Below, piece after piece: positions 7,885 through 17,160 of a DNA stretch of 64,000 nt. Both the position numbers and the translations under genes were made by a program. The DNA is from Gaiellasilicea sp963850995 (GTDB lineage Bacteria; Actinomycetota; Thermoleophilia; Gaiellales; Gaiellaceae), in contig CAWKNQ010000013.1 in the NCBI GenBank assembly GCA_963850995.1, positions 434,001-498,000 of the forward strand, given 5' to 3'. How positions within the stretch are numbered: the first letter of the stretch is position 1; every line of letters begins with the position of its first letter. The notes beneath the pieces were generated by a model that saw only the letters and a list, made by a program, of their open reading frames with translations, was not told the DNA's origin and searched no databases.

Positions 7885-8157
7885 TCACGCGTCCTCCGGT
7901 CGAGACGTGGTCGCCGTGACGACGCGAATTGGCTCGAGCAGCGCCTGCTCCGCGGCGAGCGCGGCGTCCCGACCCGAGGGAGCGACGAAGACGAAGAAGC
8001 AGATCTCGTCCTCGGGCACGTAGATCGAGCGGTCGAAGCGGATGCATGTGCCCCTCTCGGACAGCTCCTCCGCAGCCGAGCGTGCCCGCCGCTCGCGGGA
8101 GGCGCGCTCTCCCGCCAAGCCACGCGCGAGGTAGGTCTCTACCAAGTAGTTGGGCAC
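7885..8157 (-). CDS. DUF4242-like small protein
   Basis: 90 residues from a GTG at 8157. The pattern PNYLVETYLARG, then CIRFDRSIYVPEDEICFFVF and a tail with AEQALLEPIRVVTATT, matches DUF4242/SCO4226-type ferredoxin-like small proteins; one member is reported to bind nickel. No clear Shine-Dalgarno precedes the start, and the start codon lies inside a 69-nt repeat unit (8152-8220) that also occurs at 8767-8835. Function unknown. Confidence 0.65.
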   Translation of the reverse strand: MPNYLVETYLARGLAGERASRERRARSAAEELSERGTCIRFDRSIYVPEDEICFFVFVAPSGRDAALAAEQALLEPIRVVTATTSRPEDA

Positions 8158-8220
8158 GCCTTCGACGCTAGGCTCGAGCGAGCGGCGAGGAAAGGTAAGA
8201 ACGTCCTGACTTTGCCCGCG
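8152..8220 (-). repeat. Copy A of a 69-nt duplicated promoter-like element
   Basis: Matches 8767-8835 at 66 of 69 positions in the same orientation. It lies just after a relic of a LuxR gene end and just before the DUF4242 gene, as copy B lies after the intact LuxR gene and before a secreted-protein gene. It contains the partly symmetric block AAGGTAAGAACGTCCTGACT, a possible regulator site. Conservation in both copies is seen; the regulatory role is inferred. Confidence 0.75.
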
Positions 8221-8232
8221 GAGACTGGAGAG

Positions 8233-8328
8233 TCAGCGCAGCACGCGCGCAAGCTCGGTGCGCGAGAGCGCACCGAGCTTGGCGTAAACGTTCGTGAGAA
8301 GCCCGGCGACGGTCCGCTCGCCGAGAGA
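8233..8328 (-). pseudogene. Relic of a LuxR-family regulator C-terminus (HTH recognition helix only)
   Basis: The minus strand reads SLGERTVAGLLTNVYAKLGA then LSRTELARVLR and a TGA at 8233-8235. This is the last third of a LuxR helix-turn-helix and aligns with the end of the intact regulator (LGERTVAGHLTRIYAKLGV, RSRTELARRLV). No start codon or upstream regulator sequence is present. Together with the adjacent 69-nt repeat it shows that a block of LuxR tail plus spacer was duplicated and the rest of one copy was lost. Confidence 0.8.
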
Positions 8329-8355
8329 TCGCCTGCCTACAAGAGGCAGGTGGGG

Positions 8356-8742
8356 CTATGACCCAGACATGGACTCCAGCTTCGCGCAGTTCAGGAACGC
8401 CGGGAACCTCGGGTCGAGGATGAACCGCTCGAGGTACAAGCCGGGGCCGATCTGGACGATTGCGGGGCCGGTCGGCGCCGGGACGACCTTCGCCTGTGCC
8501 TTATCGAAGTTGAAGTCGATGAGAACTCCGTCCATGAACGGCGTCAGCGACACAACACCGCCGGCCATCACGGGCGCCGCGAAGTTCTTCTTCGTGTCGT
8601 CCGAAAGGCCCGGGGGCTCGATTTCGCCCTTGCCCGCGCACCATGCGCCATAGATCTCGTGCACAACGGCCGGCGCAGGCTGCGCGGCGACACCGGCGAT
8701 GAGTGCGGTGGCACCGATCAGGACTGCAAGCACCTTCTTCAT
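8356..8742 (-). CDS. Hypothetical secreted protein
   Basis: 128 residues from an ATG at 8742 preceded by AGGAGG. MKKVLAVLIGATALIAGVAA is a clear signal peptide with likely cleavage around AQPAPA. The mature part (VHEIYGAWCAGKGEIEPPGL, then a segment ending in FPAFLNCAKLESMSGS) has two cysteines that could form a disulfide. I do not recognise the family. It lies directly downstream of the LuxR regulator and a copy of the 69-nt element, so it is a candidate target of that regulator. Confidence 0.7.
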   Translation of the reverse strand: MKKVLAVLIGATALIAGVAAQPAPAVVHEIYGAWCAGKGEIEPPGLSDDTKKNFAAPVMAGGVVSLTPFMDGVLIDFNFDKAQAKVVPAPTGPAIVQIGPGLYLERFILDPRFPAFLNCAKLESMSGS

Positions 8743-8766
8743 TTCCCTACCTCCTATCCCACTCGT

Positions 8767-8835
8767 GGGCACGCCTTCGACGCTACGCCCGAGCGAGCGG
8801 CGAGAAAAGGTAAGAACGTCCTGACTTTGCCCGCG
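8767..8835 (-). repeat. Copy B of the 69-nt duplicated promoter-like element
   Basis: Lies 10 nt past the stop of the LuxR regulator and 24 nt before the start of the secreted-protein gene. Three substitutions separate it from copy A at 8152-8220. The strong similarity in a non-coding spacer suggests either recent duplication or selection for regulator binding. Confidence 0.75.
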
Positions 8836-8845
8836 CAGACCTGAG

Positions 8846-11573
8846 TCAGACCAACCGGCGCGCAAGCTCGGTGCGCGAGCGCACGCCGAGCTTGGCGTAG
8901 ATGCGGGTCAGGTGCCCGGCGACGGTCCGCTCGCCGAGAAAGAGCTCGGCCGCGACCTCCCGATTGGTCCGGCCGGCGGCGACCAGGACGGCGACGCGCC
9001 GCTCGGCCGCCGTCAACCCTTCCTCCCGTGTGCGCCCGCCGATCCGCCCCAGCTCGGCACGCGCCCTCTCGACCCAGGTGGCTGCTCCAAGTTGCTCGAA
9101 GCCGCTGAGCGCGGCGTGGATCGCGTCTTGGGCAAGACGCTTCTGCCGTGCGCGCCTGAGGACGATTCCGAGTGCGAGCAGCGTGCGAGCCCGTCCAAAG
9201 ACGTCGCCGACCTCGTCGTGCCGTGCGACGGCCTGCTCAAGGAGCGACGTTGCTTCGTCGACAGCCCCGCGCGCCGCAGCCACGAGCCCGCGGCAGCGCG
9301 TCACGTGGGCGAGTACCCGATTGCGGCCGAGCTGCACCGCATCCGCTTCCCAGAGGTCGATGACCTGCTCCGCGTCGTCGATCCGGCCGAGCTCGAGCAG
9401 CGCCTCGACGTAGTCCGCAGTCCATGGTCGCGCGTCCGGCGCACTCCAACCGAGCGCCGCCGCCTGCCGGTCGGCTGCGCCAAGGCGTTCGGCAGCCGTC
9501 GCCGCATCTCCGCGCCAGAGCGCGACGAGTCCCGGGACCGCCGCGAGCAGGGGCGGATGGAACCCGATCTGCTCGTCGCAGAGCTTCAGGGCTCGCTCCG
9601 ACTCCTCCAGAGCGAGATCGAGCTGCCCGAGGTGGGCGGCGACCCACGAGCTCGGGATGTAGTCCTGATTTCGCTCGACCCCGTACTGGACGCGGATGTC
9701 GCGGGCGCGCGCCGCGTGCTCCGCAGCGAGCCCCCAGCGCCCATCCCACAGCTGGATCCACGACAGATCCCAGAGCACCCCTGCGCAGAAGAGCTCGTCG
9801 CGCTCCTGCCACTCTCGATACTCCTCTTCGAGGACCGCGCGTCGCTGGTCGATGTCGCCGGAGTCGAACAGCATCCCGGCGACGAGGATGTTCGCCCGCC
9901 GCAGGAGGCGCTCGTCGCCGACGGCAGCCGCAAGCTCGCGGGCGCGCGTCGCGTAGGTCGGGGCGTCAGAATCGCCCACCAAGCCGCCGAGCATGTGGAG
10001 CTGCTCGAGTGCCTCGAATCGGACGGTGTCGTCATCGAGACGATCGGCAAGCTCGAGTGCGACACGCGTGCCCTCGAGCGCGGCAGCGAACCCCTTCCTG
10101 AACCGTTCCGCGAACGCGAGGCGGACGCGGATGCGCGCCTGAAGACCCGGGTCCGACGACGCCTCGCGCAGCGCCTCTGCGAGGACCGGAACGGCGAGGT
10201 CGTCGTGCTCGAACTCGGCGAGAAGGAGGAGGGCTTCGGCGCGGAGCGGGCCGGCCTCGGTCTCGGCCAGCAGATCCGTCGCGATCGTTCGCGCGCGCGT
10301 CCACTCCCCGGCAGCGAGGTGCGCATGCGCAGCGGCGAGCGCTCGCCGGCGGCGGTCGTCAACCCGATCCGGCGGCGTCAGCCGGAGCGCCTGCTCTGCC
10401 AGCTCGGCGGTCTCGGCCGACGCGCCGCGATCGTTTGCCAGCGTGGCGGCGTCGTCGAGCCAACGTGCAACCTCAGCGTTCGGCGGGTCGGTCGAGAGTG
10501 CGAGGTGGCGGGCGCTGAGGACCGGGTCTTCGACGATCTCGGCGATGCGGGCGTGAACGCCCCGTCGCTCTTCGCCCAGGTCGGCGTACAGGACCGACGA
10601 CAGCAACGGGTGGGTGAAGCGGATCATCCCGTTCTCGCGCTCGATCACGCGCGCGGCGACGGCTGCGTCAAGCGCGTCCGCGGGAACGCCCGCGCGCTCC
10701 AGGAGCGACACCGACGTCGTGCCCACGGCGGCCGCAAAGGCAAGCGCGCTGCGAGTGGACGCCGGAAGCGCCGAGATCCTCGCGCTCACGAGCTCTTCGA
10801 GCGTCTCGGGAACAACAAGCGGCTGCAACGGGTCGATGTCCGCCAGGCAGAATGCGGGCCAGCTCCAGCGCGAAGAAGGGATTCCCACCCGACCGCTCGT
10901 GGATCCGGAGCAATGTCTGACGGGAGAACGACGTTCCCAGCCGATCGCGCAGAATGCGATGGAGCGCCCCCGCGCTGAGCGGCCCGACGACGATCCTCCT
11001 GCCACCGTCCGCACCCGGCGAGCGTTCGAGGTCCGACGGATGAGCACCCTCGGCCGGCCGCCGCGCGAGGAGAAGGCTGACCGGGCTCCCATCGAGCCGC
11101 CGCAGGGCGAACGCGAGCGCACGCGACGAGGACGGGTCGAGCCACTGAACGTCGTCGACGGCGATCAAGATCGGTCCGCGTTCGCTCAGAAGCTGCAGGA
11201 CGTCGCGCACTGCAACGGCAAGCGTGCGGTGATCGACCGGATCACCCGACGCCTCCTCTCGGAGAAGCGCCACCTGGAGCGCGTGCCGTCTCGGCGTCAA
11301 GAGCGCAGACAGCGCGTCGTCGTCTACGACATCCTCGAGCAGATCCACGAGCCCAACGTGTCCGAGGGCATGCTCCGCCTCGGTCGGACGCGACGACAGG
11401 ACCGATAATCCCTGCACGCGGGCGTGCTCCACACCCGCTTCCCAGAGAGTCGACTTCCCGATCCCCGCGACGCCCTCGACTACGAGCGTCGCCGGTCCGC
11501 GCCCCGCGTGCTCGACGAAGGCTTGGAGAGAGCTGAGCTCCTCCTCCCTACCAACGACTCGATGGCCGTCCAC
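8846..11573 (-). CDS. Large LuxR-family transcriptional regulator with AAA ATPase and TPR-like domains, one frameshift
   Basis: About 909 residues once one extra base near 10860 is allowed for. The N-terminal part from a GTG at 11573 carries VVGREEELSSL, a Walker A (VVEGVAGIGKSTLW) and Walker B (ILIAVDDVQWLD), and ends at RSGGNPFFALELAR. The next frame continues with LPASTRSALAFAAAVG and long alpha-helical repeats. The C-terminus is a LuxR helix-turn-helix (LTAAERRVAVLVAAGRTNRE to RSRTELARRLV). This is the MalT-like/LAL architecture. It faces the MFS transporter divergently, and downstream lie the duplicated element and the secreted protein. The GTG at 11573 is the likeliest start. Confidence 0.8.
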
Positions 11574-11670
11574 CTCGTAACAATGTGACAGTGACCACGG
11601 GGAAGGCAAGGCTGGACCTTCCGGCCCCACTGACCTTCTAGAACACCGTTCTGACGGATAGCGTCCTCCC
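11574..11670. promoter_or_regulatory. Divergent promoter region between the LuxR regulator and the MFS gene
   Basis: 97 nt between two divergent starts. A perfect 5-3-5 inverted repeat AGAACACCGTTCT lies at 11640-11652, about 20 nt before the MFS start, and could be an operator. No promoter boxes stand out. Confidence 0.35.
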
Positions 11671-12915
11671 GTGAACGCGGTTCCTCTGCGCCGTAACCGC
11701 GACTTCGTCCTGCTCCAGACCGGGCAGCTCCTCTCCAACATCGGCACGCGGCTGACCTCGATCGCGTACCCGCTGCTCGTGCTGGCGCTCACCGGCTCGG
11801 CAGCTAAGGCCGGTTTCGTCCTCTTCGCACGAACGCTTCCGCAGGCGCTCCTCGCGCTCCCGGCCGGCGTCGTGGCCGACCGCTGGAACCGGAAATGGAT
11901 CATGGTCGGTGCCGACGCGGTTCGCGTCGTGGCGGTCAGCGTCCTCGTCCCCGTGATCGCGCTCGACTGGGACGCGCTCTGGCTGATCGCCCTGATCGCG
12001 TTCGTCGAGGGCGTGGGCGCGACCTTCTTCATGGCCGCGTATCCGGGTGCGATGCGATCCGTCGTCCCAATGCACCAGCTTCCCGATGCCGCTGCCGTAC
12101 AGACCGGGCGGAACGCAATCGTGCAACTCGCGGGCGCGCCGCTCGGCGGGGCGCTCTTCACGATCGCGCGGGTCTTGCCGTTCGTCGTCGATGTCATCTC
12201 GTACGCGTTCTCGGCGATCTCGTTGCTCATGATGCGCACGTCGTTCCAAGAGGAGCGCGAGCGCGATACGTCCTCGCTTCGCTCTCAGCTCCTCGAGGGC
12301 GTCCGCTACGTCTGGCACCAGCCGTTCCTCCGAACCGTTGCCTTGATCTTCGGCCTGCTGAACTTCGTCGGCCCGAGCGTGCTCTTCGCGATCGTCGTCA
12401 TCGGGACCGAGCAAGGGCTCTCCGGCGGCGAGGTGGGACTGCTCGTGGCCGTGTTCTTCGCGGGCATCCTCCCTGGAACTGCGCTGTCGCCCCACATCCG
12501 GCGCGCTCTGCCGGTGCGCGCCGTGTTCGTGCTCGAGCTCTGGACGTGGGTCGGCTGCGCCGCGTTTCTCGTGTGGCCGAGCGTCTACGTGCTCGCCGTC
12601 TGTCTGTTGCCGACCGCGCTCGTCATCCCGTCGACCGACTCCGTGGTTCACGGCTACCGGATCGCGATGACGCCCGATCGGCTGCTCGGCCGTGCCGAGT
12701 CCGCATGGACGACGTTCTCCATCGTCGTCTCCCCGATCGGGCCGCTCGTCACCGGCGTCCTCATCACCGAGGTCTCGGCGCGAGCCGCCGTCGGCGTGTG
12801 TGTCGTGTTCGCGCTGGGCCTTGCTGTGTGGGCCACCCTCAGCCCGGCGATCCGCAACGCCCCGAGCATCGACGAGCTCCGCGAGGCGCCTCCTGCGGTT
12901 CCCGAAGGGATCTGA
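11671..12915 (+). CDS. MFS transporter (EntS/macrolide-efflux-like)
   Basis: 414 residues from GTG at 11671, about 12 hydrophobic segments. RNRDFVLLQTGQLLSNIGTR opens helix 1, and the cytoplasmic loop after helix 2 has the MFS motif VVADRWNRKW. A short hydrophilic centre (RTSFQEERERDTSSLRSQLL) splits two six-helix halves. The protein resembles the MFS_3 branch that includes enterobactin exporter EntS and MefA-type efflux pumps. It is divergent from the LuxR regulator, so a regulated efflux role is plausible; the substrate cannot be predicted. Confidence 0.8.
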   Translation: MNAVPLRRNRDFVLLQTGQLLSNIGTRLTSIAYPLLVLALTGSAAKAGFVLFARTLPQALLALPAGVVADRWNRKWIMVGADAVRVVAVSVLVPVIALDWDALWLIALIAFVEGVGATFFMAAYPGAMRSVVPMHQLPDAAAVQTGRNAIVQLAGAPLGGALFTIARVLPFVVDVISYAFSAISLLMMRTSFQEERERDTSSLRSQLLEGVRYVWHQPFLRTVALIFGLLNFVGPSVLFAIVVIGTEQGLSGGEVGLLVAVFFAGILPGTALSPHIRRALPVRAVFVLELWTWVGCAAFLVWPSVYVLAVCLLPTALVIPSTDSVVHGYRIAMTPDRLLGRAESAWTTFSIVVSPIGPLVTGVLITEVSARAAVGVCVVFALGLAVWATLSPAIRNAPSIDELREAPPAVPEGI

Positions 12916-12976
12916 GCCGGAGTCGGAAGCCCCGGGGCGCTCCCGTGTCGGCCAGGTGAACCACTACGATCGCGGC

Positions 12977-14318
12977 ATGGCGGCGTTCGACGCGCTCTTC
13001 GTGCCTGCTCAACTGCGCGCCGCGGTCTCGCCGCACGCGTGGCTCGAGGGCATGCTCGAGGCCGAGCGGGCGCTTGCGACTGCAGGCGCCGCGGCCGGGG
13101 TCGTGCCCGCCGACGTGGCCGCCGAGATCGCGGCCGCCTGCGATGCCGCGCGCTTCGATCCGGAGCAGCTGGCCGAGGAGGGGCGCGCGGCCGGCAACCC
13201 GGCCGAGCCGCTCGTGCGGGCGCTCGCCGCGTCGGTCGGTGACGAGGCCTCGCGCTGGGTCCACCGCGGCGCGACGAGCCAGGACGTCGTCGACACCGCG
13301 GCGATGCTCGTCGCGCATCGGGCGCTGCTCGCTCGTGCTCGCAGACGCGGACCGGGTCGCCGCGGCGGCCGCGGGGCTGGCCCGGGAGCACCGCGACACG
13401 CCGATGGCGGCCCGCACACTGCTCCAGCACGCCGTCCCGACCACGTTCGGGCTCAAGGCGTCCGGCTGGCTCGCCGCCGTGGTCGAGGCGCGCACCCGCC
13501 TCGCGGAGGTCGCGCGCACGCGGCTCGCCGCGCAGCTCGGCGGCGCGGCCGGGACGCTCGCCGCCTTCGGCGACGAGGGCATCACGCTCCTCGACCTCTA
13601 CGCCGGAGAGCTCGGCCTGCACGCCCCGGTGCTCCCCTGGCACACGGACCGGACGCGGATCGCGGAGCTCGGTGCCGCCCTGGCGATCGCCGCCGGCGTC
13701 GCCGCGAAGATCGCGCTGGACGTGATCCTGCTCGCCCAGACCGAGGTCGGCGAGGTTGCAGAGGGAGACGGCGGCCGCTCCTCGACGATGCCGCAGAAGC
13801 GGAACCCGTCTCGCTCGGCGCTCGCCCGTGCCGCCGCCCGGCTCGCCGAGGCGCACGCGTCGGTCCTGACCGGAACGCTCGAGCAGGAGCACGAGCGCGC
13901 CGCGGGCGCGTGGCAGGCGGAATGGGATGCGCTCTCGGGCGCCCTCGCCTACACGGGCGGCGCGCTCAGCGCGCTCGCGGACGCGCTGGAGTCGCTCGAG
14001 GTCGACGCCGACCGGATGCGCCGCAACCTCGACGCGACCGGCGGCCTCGTGCTCGCAGAGCGGATCTCCTTCCTCCTGCCTGCGCGGCTGGGCCGCGGCG
14101 AGGCGCAGGAGGTCGTCCGCGGCGCCGCCGACCGCGCTGCCGCGTCCGGGACGAGCTTCCGCGACGAGCTGCTTGCGGACCCGAGGACGGGGCTCGACCC
14201 GTCCGAGCTCGAGGCGGCGCTCGACCCGGCCGGGTATCTCGGCGCGGCGGGAGCGTTCGTCGACCGCGCGCTCGCGCTCTACGAAGGCTCCCGTGAGCCG
14301 AGCGGGGTCGATGCGTGA
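12977..14318 (+). CDS. pcaB: 3-carboxy-cis,cis-muconate cycloisomerase, one frameshift
   Basis: Begins with ATG at 12977 (FDALFVPAQLRAAVSPHAWL), keeps WVHRGATSQDVVDTAAM, and shifts frame by one extra base near 13330, where RALL is followed by LVLADADRVAAAAAGLA. The fumarase/aspartase signature RSSTMPQKRNPS is near residue 270. About 446 residues joined, the usual length for PcaB. It lactonises 3-carboxy-cis,cis-muconate from protocatechuate 3,4-cleavage. The stop overlaps pcaD by 4 nt and the order pcaB-pcaD-pcaC-pobA supports the call. Purine lyases share the fold but not these neighbours. Confidence 0.85.
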
Positions 14319-15073
14319 AGCTGCACCATCGCGTCGACGGTCCAGCAGACGCTCCCCCACTCCTACTCTCGTCCTCGCTCGGGACGACGCACGCATTGTG
14401 GGACCCTCAGGTCCCCGCTCTGTCGGCCCGCTTCCGGCTCGTACGCTACGACCGGCGTGGGCACGGCCGGTCGCCGGTGCCCGACGGCCCGTACTCGCTC
14501 GACGACCTGGGCGGGGACGTCCTCGAGCTGCTGGACGAGCTCGGTCTCGAGCGCGTTTCGTTCTGCGGGCTCTCGCTCGGCGGCATGGTCGGGATGTGGC
14601 TGGCGGTGAACGCGCCGGAGCGGCTCGACCGGCTCGTGCTCTGCTGTACCGCGGCTGCGCTGCCGCCGCCCGAGCACTGGCACATACGCGCGGCCATGGT
14701 CCGGCGCGACGGCATGGCGGCGGTCACGGACGCCGTCGTCGCCCGCTGGTTTCCCCACGACGTCCCGGCGTCGCTGGTCGAGCACCACCGGCAGCAGCTG
14801 CTCGCGACTCCCGCCGAGGGGTATGCGGGCTGTTGCGAGGCGCTTGCCGACGTCGATCTCGGGGGGCGCCTGGCCGAGATCCGGGCGCCGACGCTCGTGC
14901 TCACGGGCGACGAGGACACGGTCACCCCGCCTGCGCGCGGCGACGAGCTCGCCGCCGGGATCCCGGGCGCAGAACATGTGACCTTGCCCGACACCGGCCA
15001 CCTCGCGAACACCGAGCGCCCCGAGCAGTTCACCAAGCACGTGCTCGCCCACCTGACCGAGGAGACCCGATGA
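14315..15073 (+). CDS. pcaD: 3-oxoadipate enol-lactonase
   Basis: 252 residues, GTG start overlapping pcaB. An alpha/beta hydrolase with RYDRRGHGRSPVPDGPYSLD, nucleophile S87 in CGLSLGGM, acid in LVLTGDEDTVTPP and histidine in LPDTGHLANTERPEQF. PcaD opens 3-oxoadipate enol-lactone to 3-oxoadipate in the beta-ketoadipate pathway. In several actinobacteria PcaD and PcaC are fused (PcaL); here they are separate genes overlapping by 4 nt, which keeps them coupled. Confidence 0.85.
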   Translation: MKLHHRVDGPADAPPLLLSSSLGTTHALWDPQVPALSARFRLVRYDRRGHGRSPVPDGPYSLDDLGGDVLELLDELGLERVSFCGLSLGGMVGMWLAVNAPERLDRLVLCCTAAALPPPEHWHIRAAMVRRDGMAAVTDAVVARWFPHDVPASLVEHHRQQLLATPAEGYAGCCEALADVDLGGRLAEIRAPTLVLTGDEDTVTPPARGDELAAGIPGAEHVTLPDTGHLANTERPEQFTKHVLAHLTEETR

Positions 15074-15447
15074 GCGACACCCACGAGCGCGGCATGGAGG
15101 TGCGGCGCGCCGTCCTCGGCGACGAGCACGTCGACCGCGCAGCCGCGCGCGCAACGGCCTTCACCGCCGACTTCCAGGATCTGATCACCCGATACGCCTG
15201 GGGCGAGATCTGGGCTCGGCCCGGCCTCGACCGGCGCACGCGAAGCTGCATCACGCTGACGGCCCTCGTCGCGGGAGGCCACGACCAGGAGCTCGCCATG
15301 CACGTCCGCGCTGCGCTCCGCAACGGCCTCACGCCGGACGAGATCAAGGAGGTGCTGCTGCAGACCGCGATCTACTGCGGTGTCCCCGCCGCGAACTCGG
15401 CATTCGCGATCGCGCAGGAGGTCCTCGCCGAAGAGGGCGGCGCGTGA
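15070..15447 (+). CDS. pcaC: 4-carboxymuconolactone decarboxylase
   Basis: 125 residues. GMEVRRAVLGDEHVDRAAAR, FQDLITRYAWGEIWARPGLD, ITLTALVAGGHDQELAMHVR and IKEVLLQTAIYCGVPAANSA are the standard blocks of PcaC, with the conserved Tyr, Glu and His residues of the active site. It decarboxylates 4-carboxymuconolactone to the enol-lactone used by PcaD. Overlaps pcaD at its start and pobA at its end by 4 nt each. Confidence 0.9.
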   Translation: MSDTHERGMEVRRAVLGDEHVDRAAARATAFTADFQDLITRYAWGEIWARPGLDRRTRSCITLTALVAGGHDQELAMHVRAALRNGLTPDEIKEVLLQTAIYCGVPAANSAFAIAQEVLAEEGGA

Positions 15448-16637
15448 GTCGGGCGGAGCGGACGCAGGTCGTGATCGTCGGCGCCGGGCCGGCCGGTCTC
15501 GTGCTCGCCCACCTGCTCCACCTCGAGGGGATCGAGTCGGTCGTGCTGGAAGCACGCACGCGCGACCATGTGGAAGGACGCGTCCGCGCCGGCGTGCTCG
15601 AGCACGGCACGGTCGAGCTCCTGACCGAGATCGGCGCCGGCGCGAGGCTCCACGAGCAGGGCCTCCCCCACCACGGCCTGGAGCTCCAGTTCGGCGGCTC
15701 GCGACACCGCATCGACCTGACCGAGCTGACGGGAAGGCACATCACGGTCTACGGTCAGCAGGAGGTCGTCAAGGACTTGATCGCGGCCCGGCTCGAGACG
15801 GGTCGCCCGCTGCACTTCGAGGTCGACCGCGTGTCGCTGCACGACGTGACCACTGAGCAACCACGAGTCCGCTACGTCCATGCGGGCGCGGAGGTCGAGC
15901 TCCAGTGCGACGCCGTCGCCGGTTGCGACGGTTTCCACGGAATCTGCCGCGAGAGCGTTCCCGAGGGCATCCTCAGCGTGTTCTCGCGCGAGTATCCGTT
16001 CGGCTGGCTCGGCATCCTCGCCCAGGCGCCGCCGGCGAACGACGAGCTCATCTACGCCTGGCACGAGCGCGGCTTCTCCCTCCACAGCATGCGCACGCCC
16101 GAGCTCACCCGGCTCTACCTCCAGTGCGCACCCGACGAGGACCCGGGGGAATGGCCGGACGAGCGGATCTGGGAGGAGCTGCAGACGCGGCTCGGTCTCG
16201 ACGGCTGGCAGCTCAACGAGGGCCCGATCCTGGAGAAAGGCGTCACCGGCATGCGCAGCTTCGTGGTCGAGCCGATGCAGCACGGCAGGCTCTTCCTCGC
16301 CGGGGACGCCGCCCACATCGTGCCGCCGACCGGCGCGAAGGGGCTCAACCTCGCGGTCGCCGACGTCCGGATCCTCGCAGCCGCGCTCGCCGCCTGGTAC
16401 CGGGACGGCGACGAGTCGGGGCTCGCACGCTACTCGCAGGAGGCGCTCCGCCGCGTCTGGCGCGCCGAGCACTTCTCCTGGTGGATGACGACGATGCTGC
16501 ACCGGCCACCGGGAAGCGACGACTTCGACGCGCGGCTGCAGCTCTCGCAGCTTGCGTACGTCGCGTCCTCGCGCGCGGCCGCCACCTCCCTGGCCGAGAA
16601 CTACGTCGGCCTCGACCAGCCGCCCTCCGTCTCGTGA
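15444..16637 (+). CDS. pobA: 4-hydroxybenzoate 3-monooxygenase
   Basis: 397 residues, GTG start. FAD-binding GAGPAG at G13-G18, RVRAGVLEHGTVELL and GLPHHGLELQFGGSRHRIDL as in PobA substrate recognition, the DG motif in VAGCDGFHG, and the GD motif at G287-D288 (FLAGDAAHIVPPTGAKGLNL). It hydroxylates 4-hydroxybenzoate to protocatechuate. The gene ends the pca cluster. Length and blocks match the family. Protocatechuate made here could enter the ortho route (PcaB/C/D; PcaGH is not in the window) or the meta-type cluster at 0.25-7.3 kb. Confidence 0.9.
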   Translation: MSRAERTQVVIVGAGPAGLVLAHLLHLEGIESVVLEARTRDHVEGRVRAGVLEHGTVELLTEIGAGARLHEQGLPHHGLELQFGGSRHRIDLTELTGRHITVYGQQEVVKDLIAARLETGRPLHFEVDRVSLHDVTTEQPRVRYVHAGAEVELQCDAVAGCDGFHGICRESVPEGILSVFSREYPFGWLGILAQAPPANDELIYAWHERGFSLHSMRTPELTRLYLQCAPDEDPGEWPDERIWEELQTRLGLDGWQLNEGPILEKGVTGMRSFVVEPMQHGRLFLAGDAAHIVPPTGAKGLNLAVADVRILAAALAAWYRDGDESGLARYSQEALRRVWRAEHFSWWMTTMLHRPPGSDDFDARLQLSQLAYVASSRAAATSLAENYVGLDQPPSVS

Positions 16638-16644
16638 GCCTCCG

Positions 16645-17139
16645 TTGAATCTCCATCGACTGCTCTTCGGGACCCGCGACCGGATCGCCGGCACGGTCTA
16701 CGGCACGATCGTCGCGATGGCGACGATCGCGGCCGGCTCGGCGGGCACCGTCGATCCGTGGCGGCTCGCGACGCTCGTCGTCGGCACCGTCCTCGTGCTG
16801 TGGGTCGCGCACGTCTACGCCCACACGCTCGGCGAGAGCCTCGCCGCCCACGAGCACCTCAGCCGCGCCGAGTTCGTCTCGGTCGCGAGGCGGGAGCTTG
16901 CGATCGGCCTCGCTGCGGTCGGGCCGGCCGCCGCGCTGGTTCTCGGCGGCTTCGAGCTCGTCGGGGACGTCTTCGCGATCCGGCTGGCGCTCGCGATCGG
17001 CCTCTTCACGCTCGCCGTCCAGGGCGTGCGCTACGCCCGGGTCGGAGAGCTCGGTCGCTGGGGCACGGTTGTCTCCGTGGCGGTCAATCTCGCCCTCGGT
17101 CTCACGATCGTCGCTCTGGAAGTCCTGCTCGCGCACTGA
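16645..17139 (+). CDS. Small integral membrane protein of unknown function
   Basis: 164 residues from a TTG at 16645, the first start codon in frame after pobA. Four hydrophobic segments: GTIVAMATIAAGSAG, ATLVVGTVLVLWVAHVYAHT, an ELAIGLAAVGPAAALVLGGF segment and WGTVVSVAVNLALGLTIVAL. Histidines near the second segment (HVYAHTLGESLAAHEHL) are notable. I do not recognise a defined family. Its position 7 nt after pobA suggests cotranscription; a role in uptake is possible but unsupported. Confidence 0.55.
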   Translation: MNLHRLLFGTRDRIAGTVYGTIVAMATIAAGSAGTVDPWRLATLVVGTVLVLWVAHVYAHTLGESLAAHEHLSRAEFVSVARRELAIGLAAVGPAAALVLGGFELVGDVFAIRLALAIGLFTLAVQGVRYARVGELGRWGTVVSVAVNLALGLTIVALEVLLAH

Positions 17140-17160
17140 TCGAGCGCGCGCGGAACCGCC

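Noticed and set aside
8332..8350. CCTGCCT/AGGCAGG hairpin as terminator of the secreted-protein gene
   Set aside because: 7-bp stem with no T-run on the relevant strand; too weak to list.
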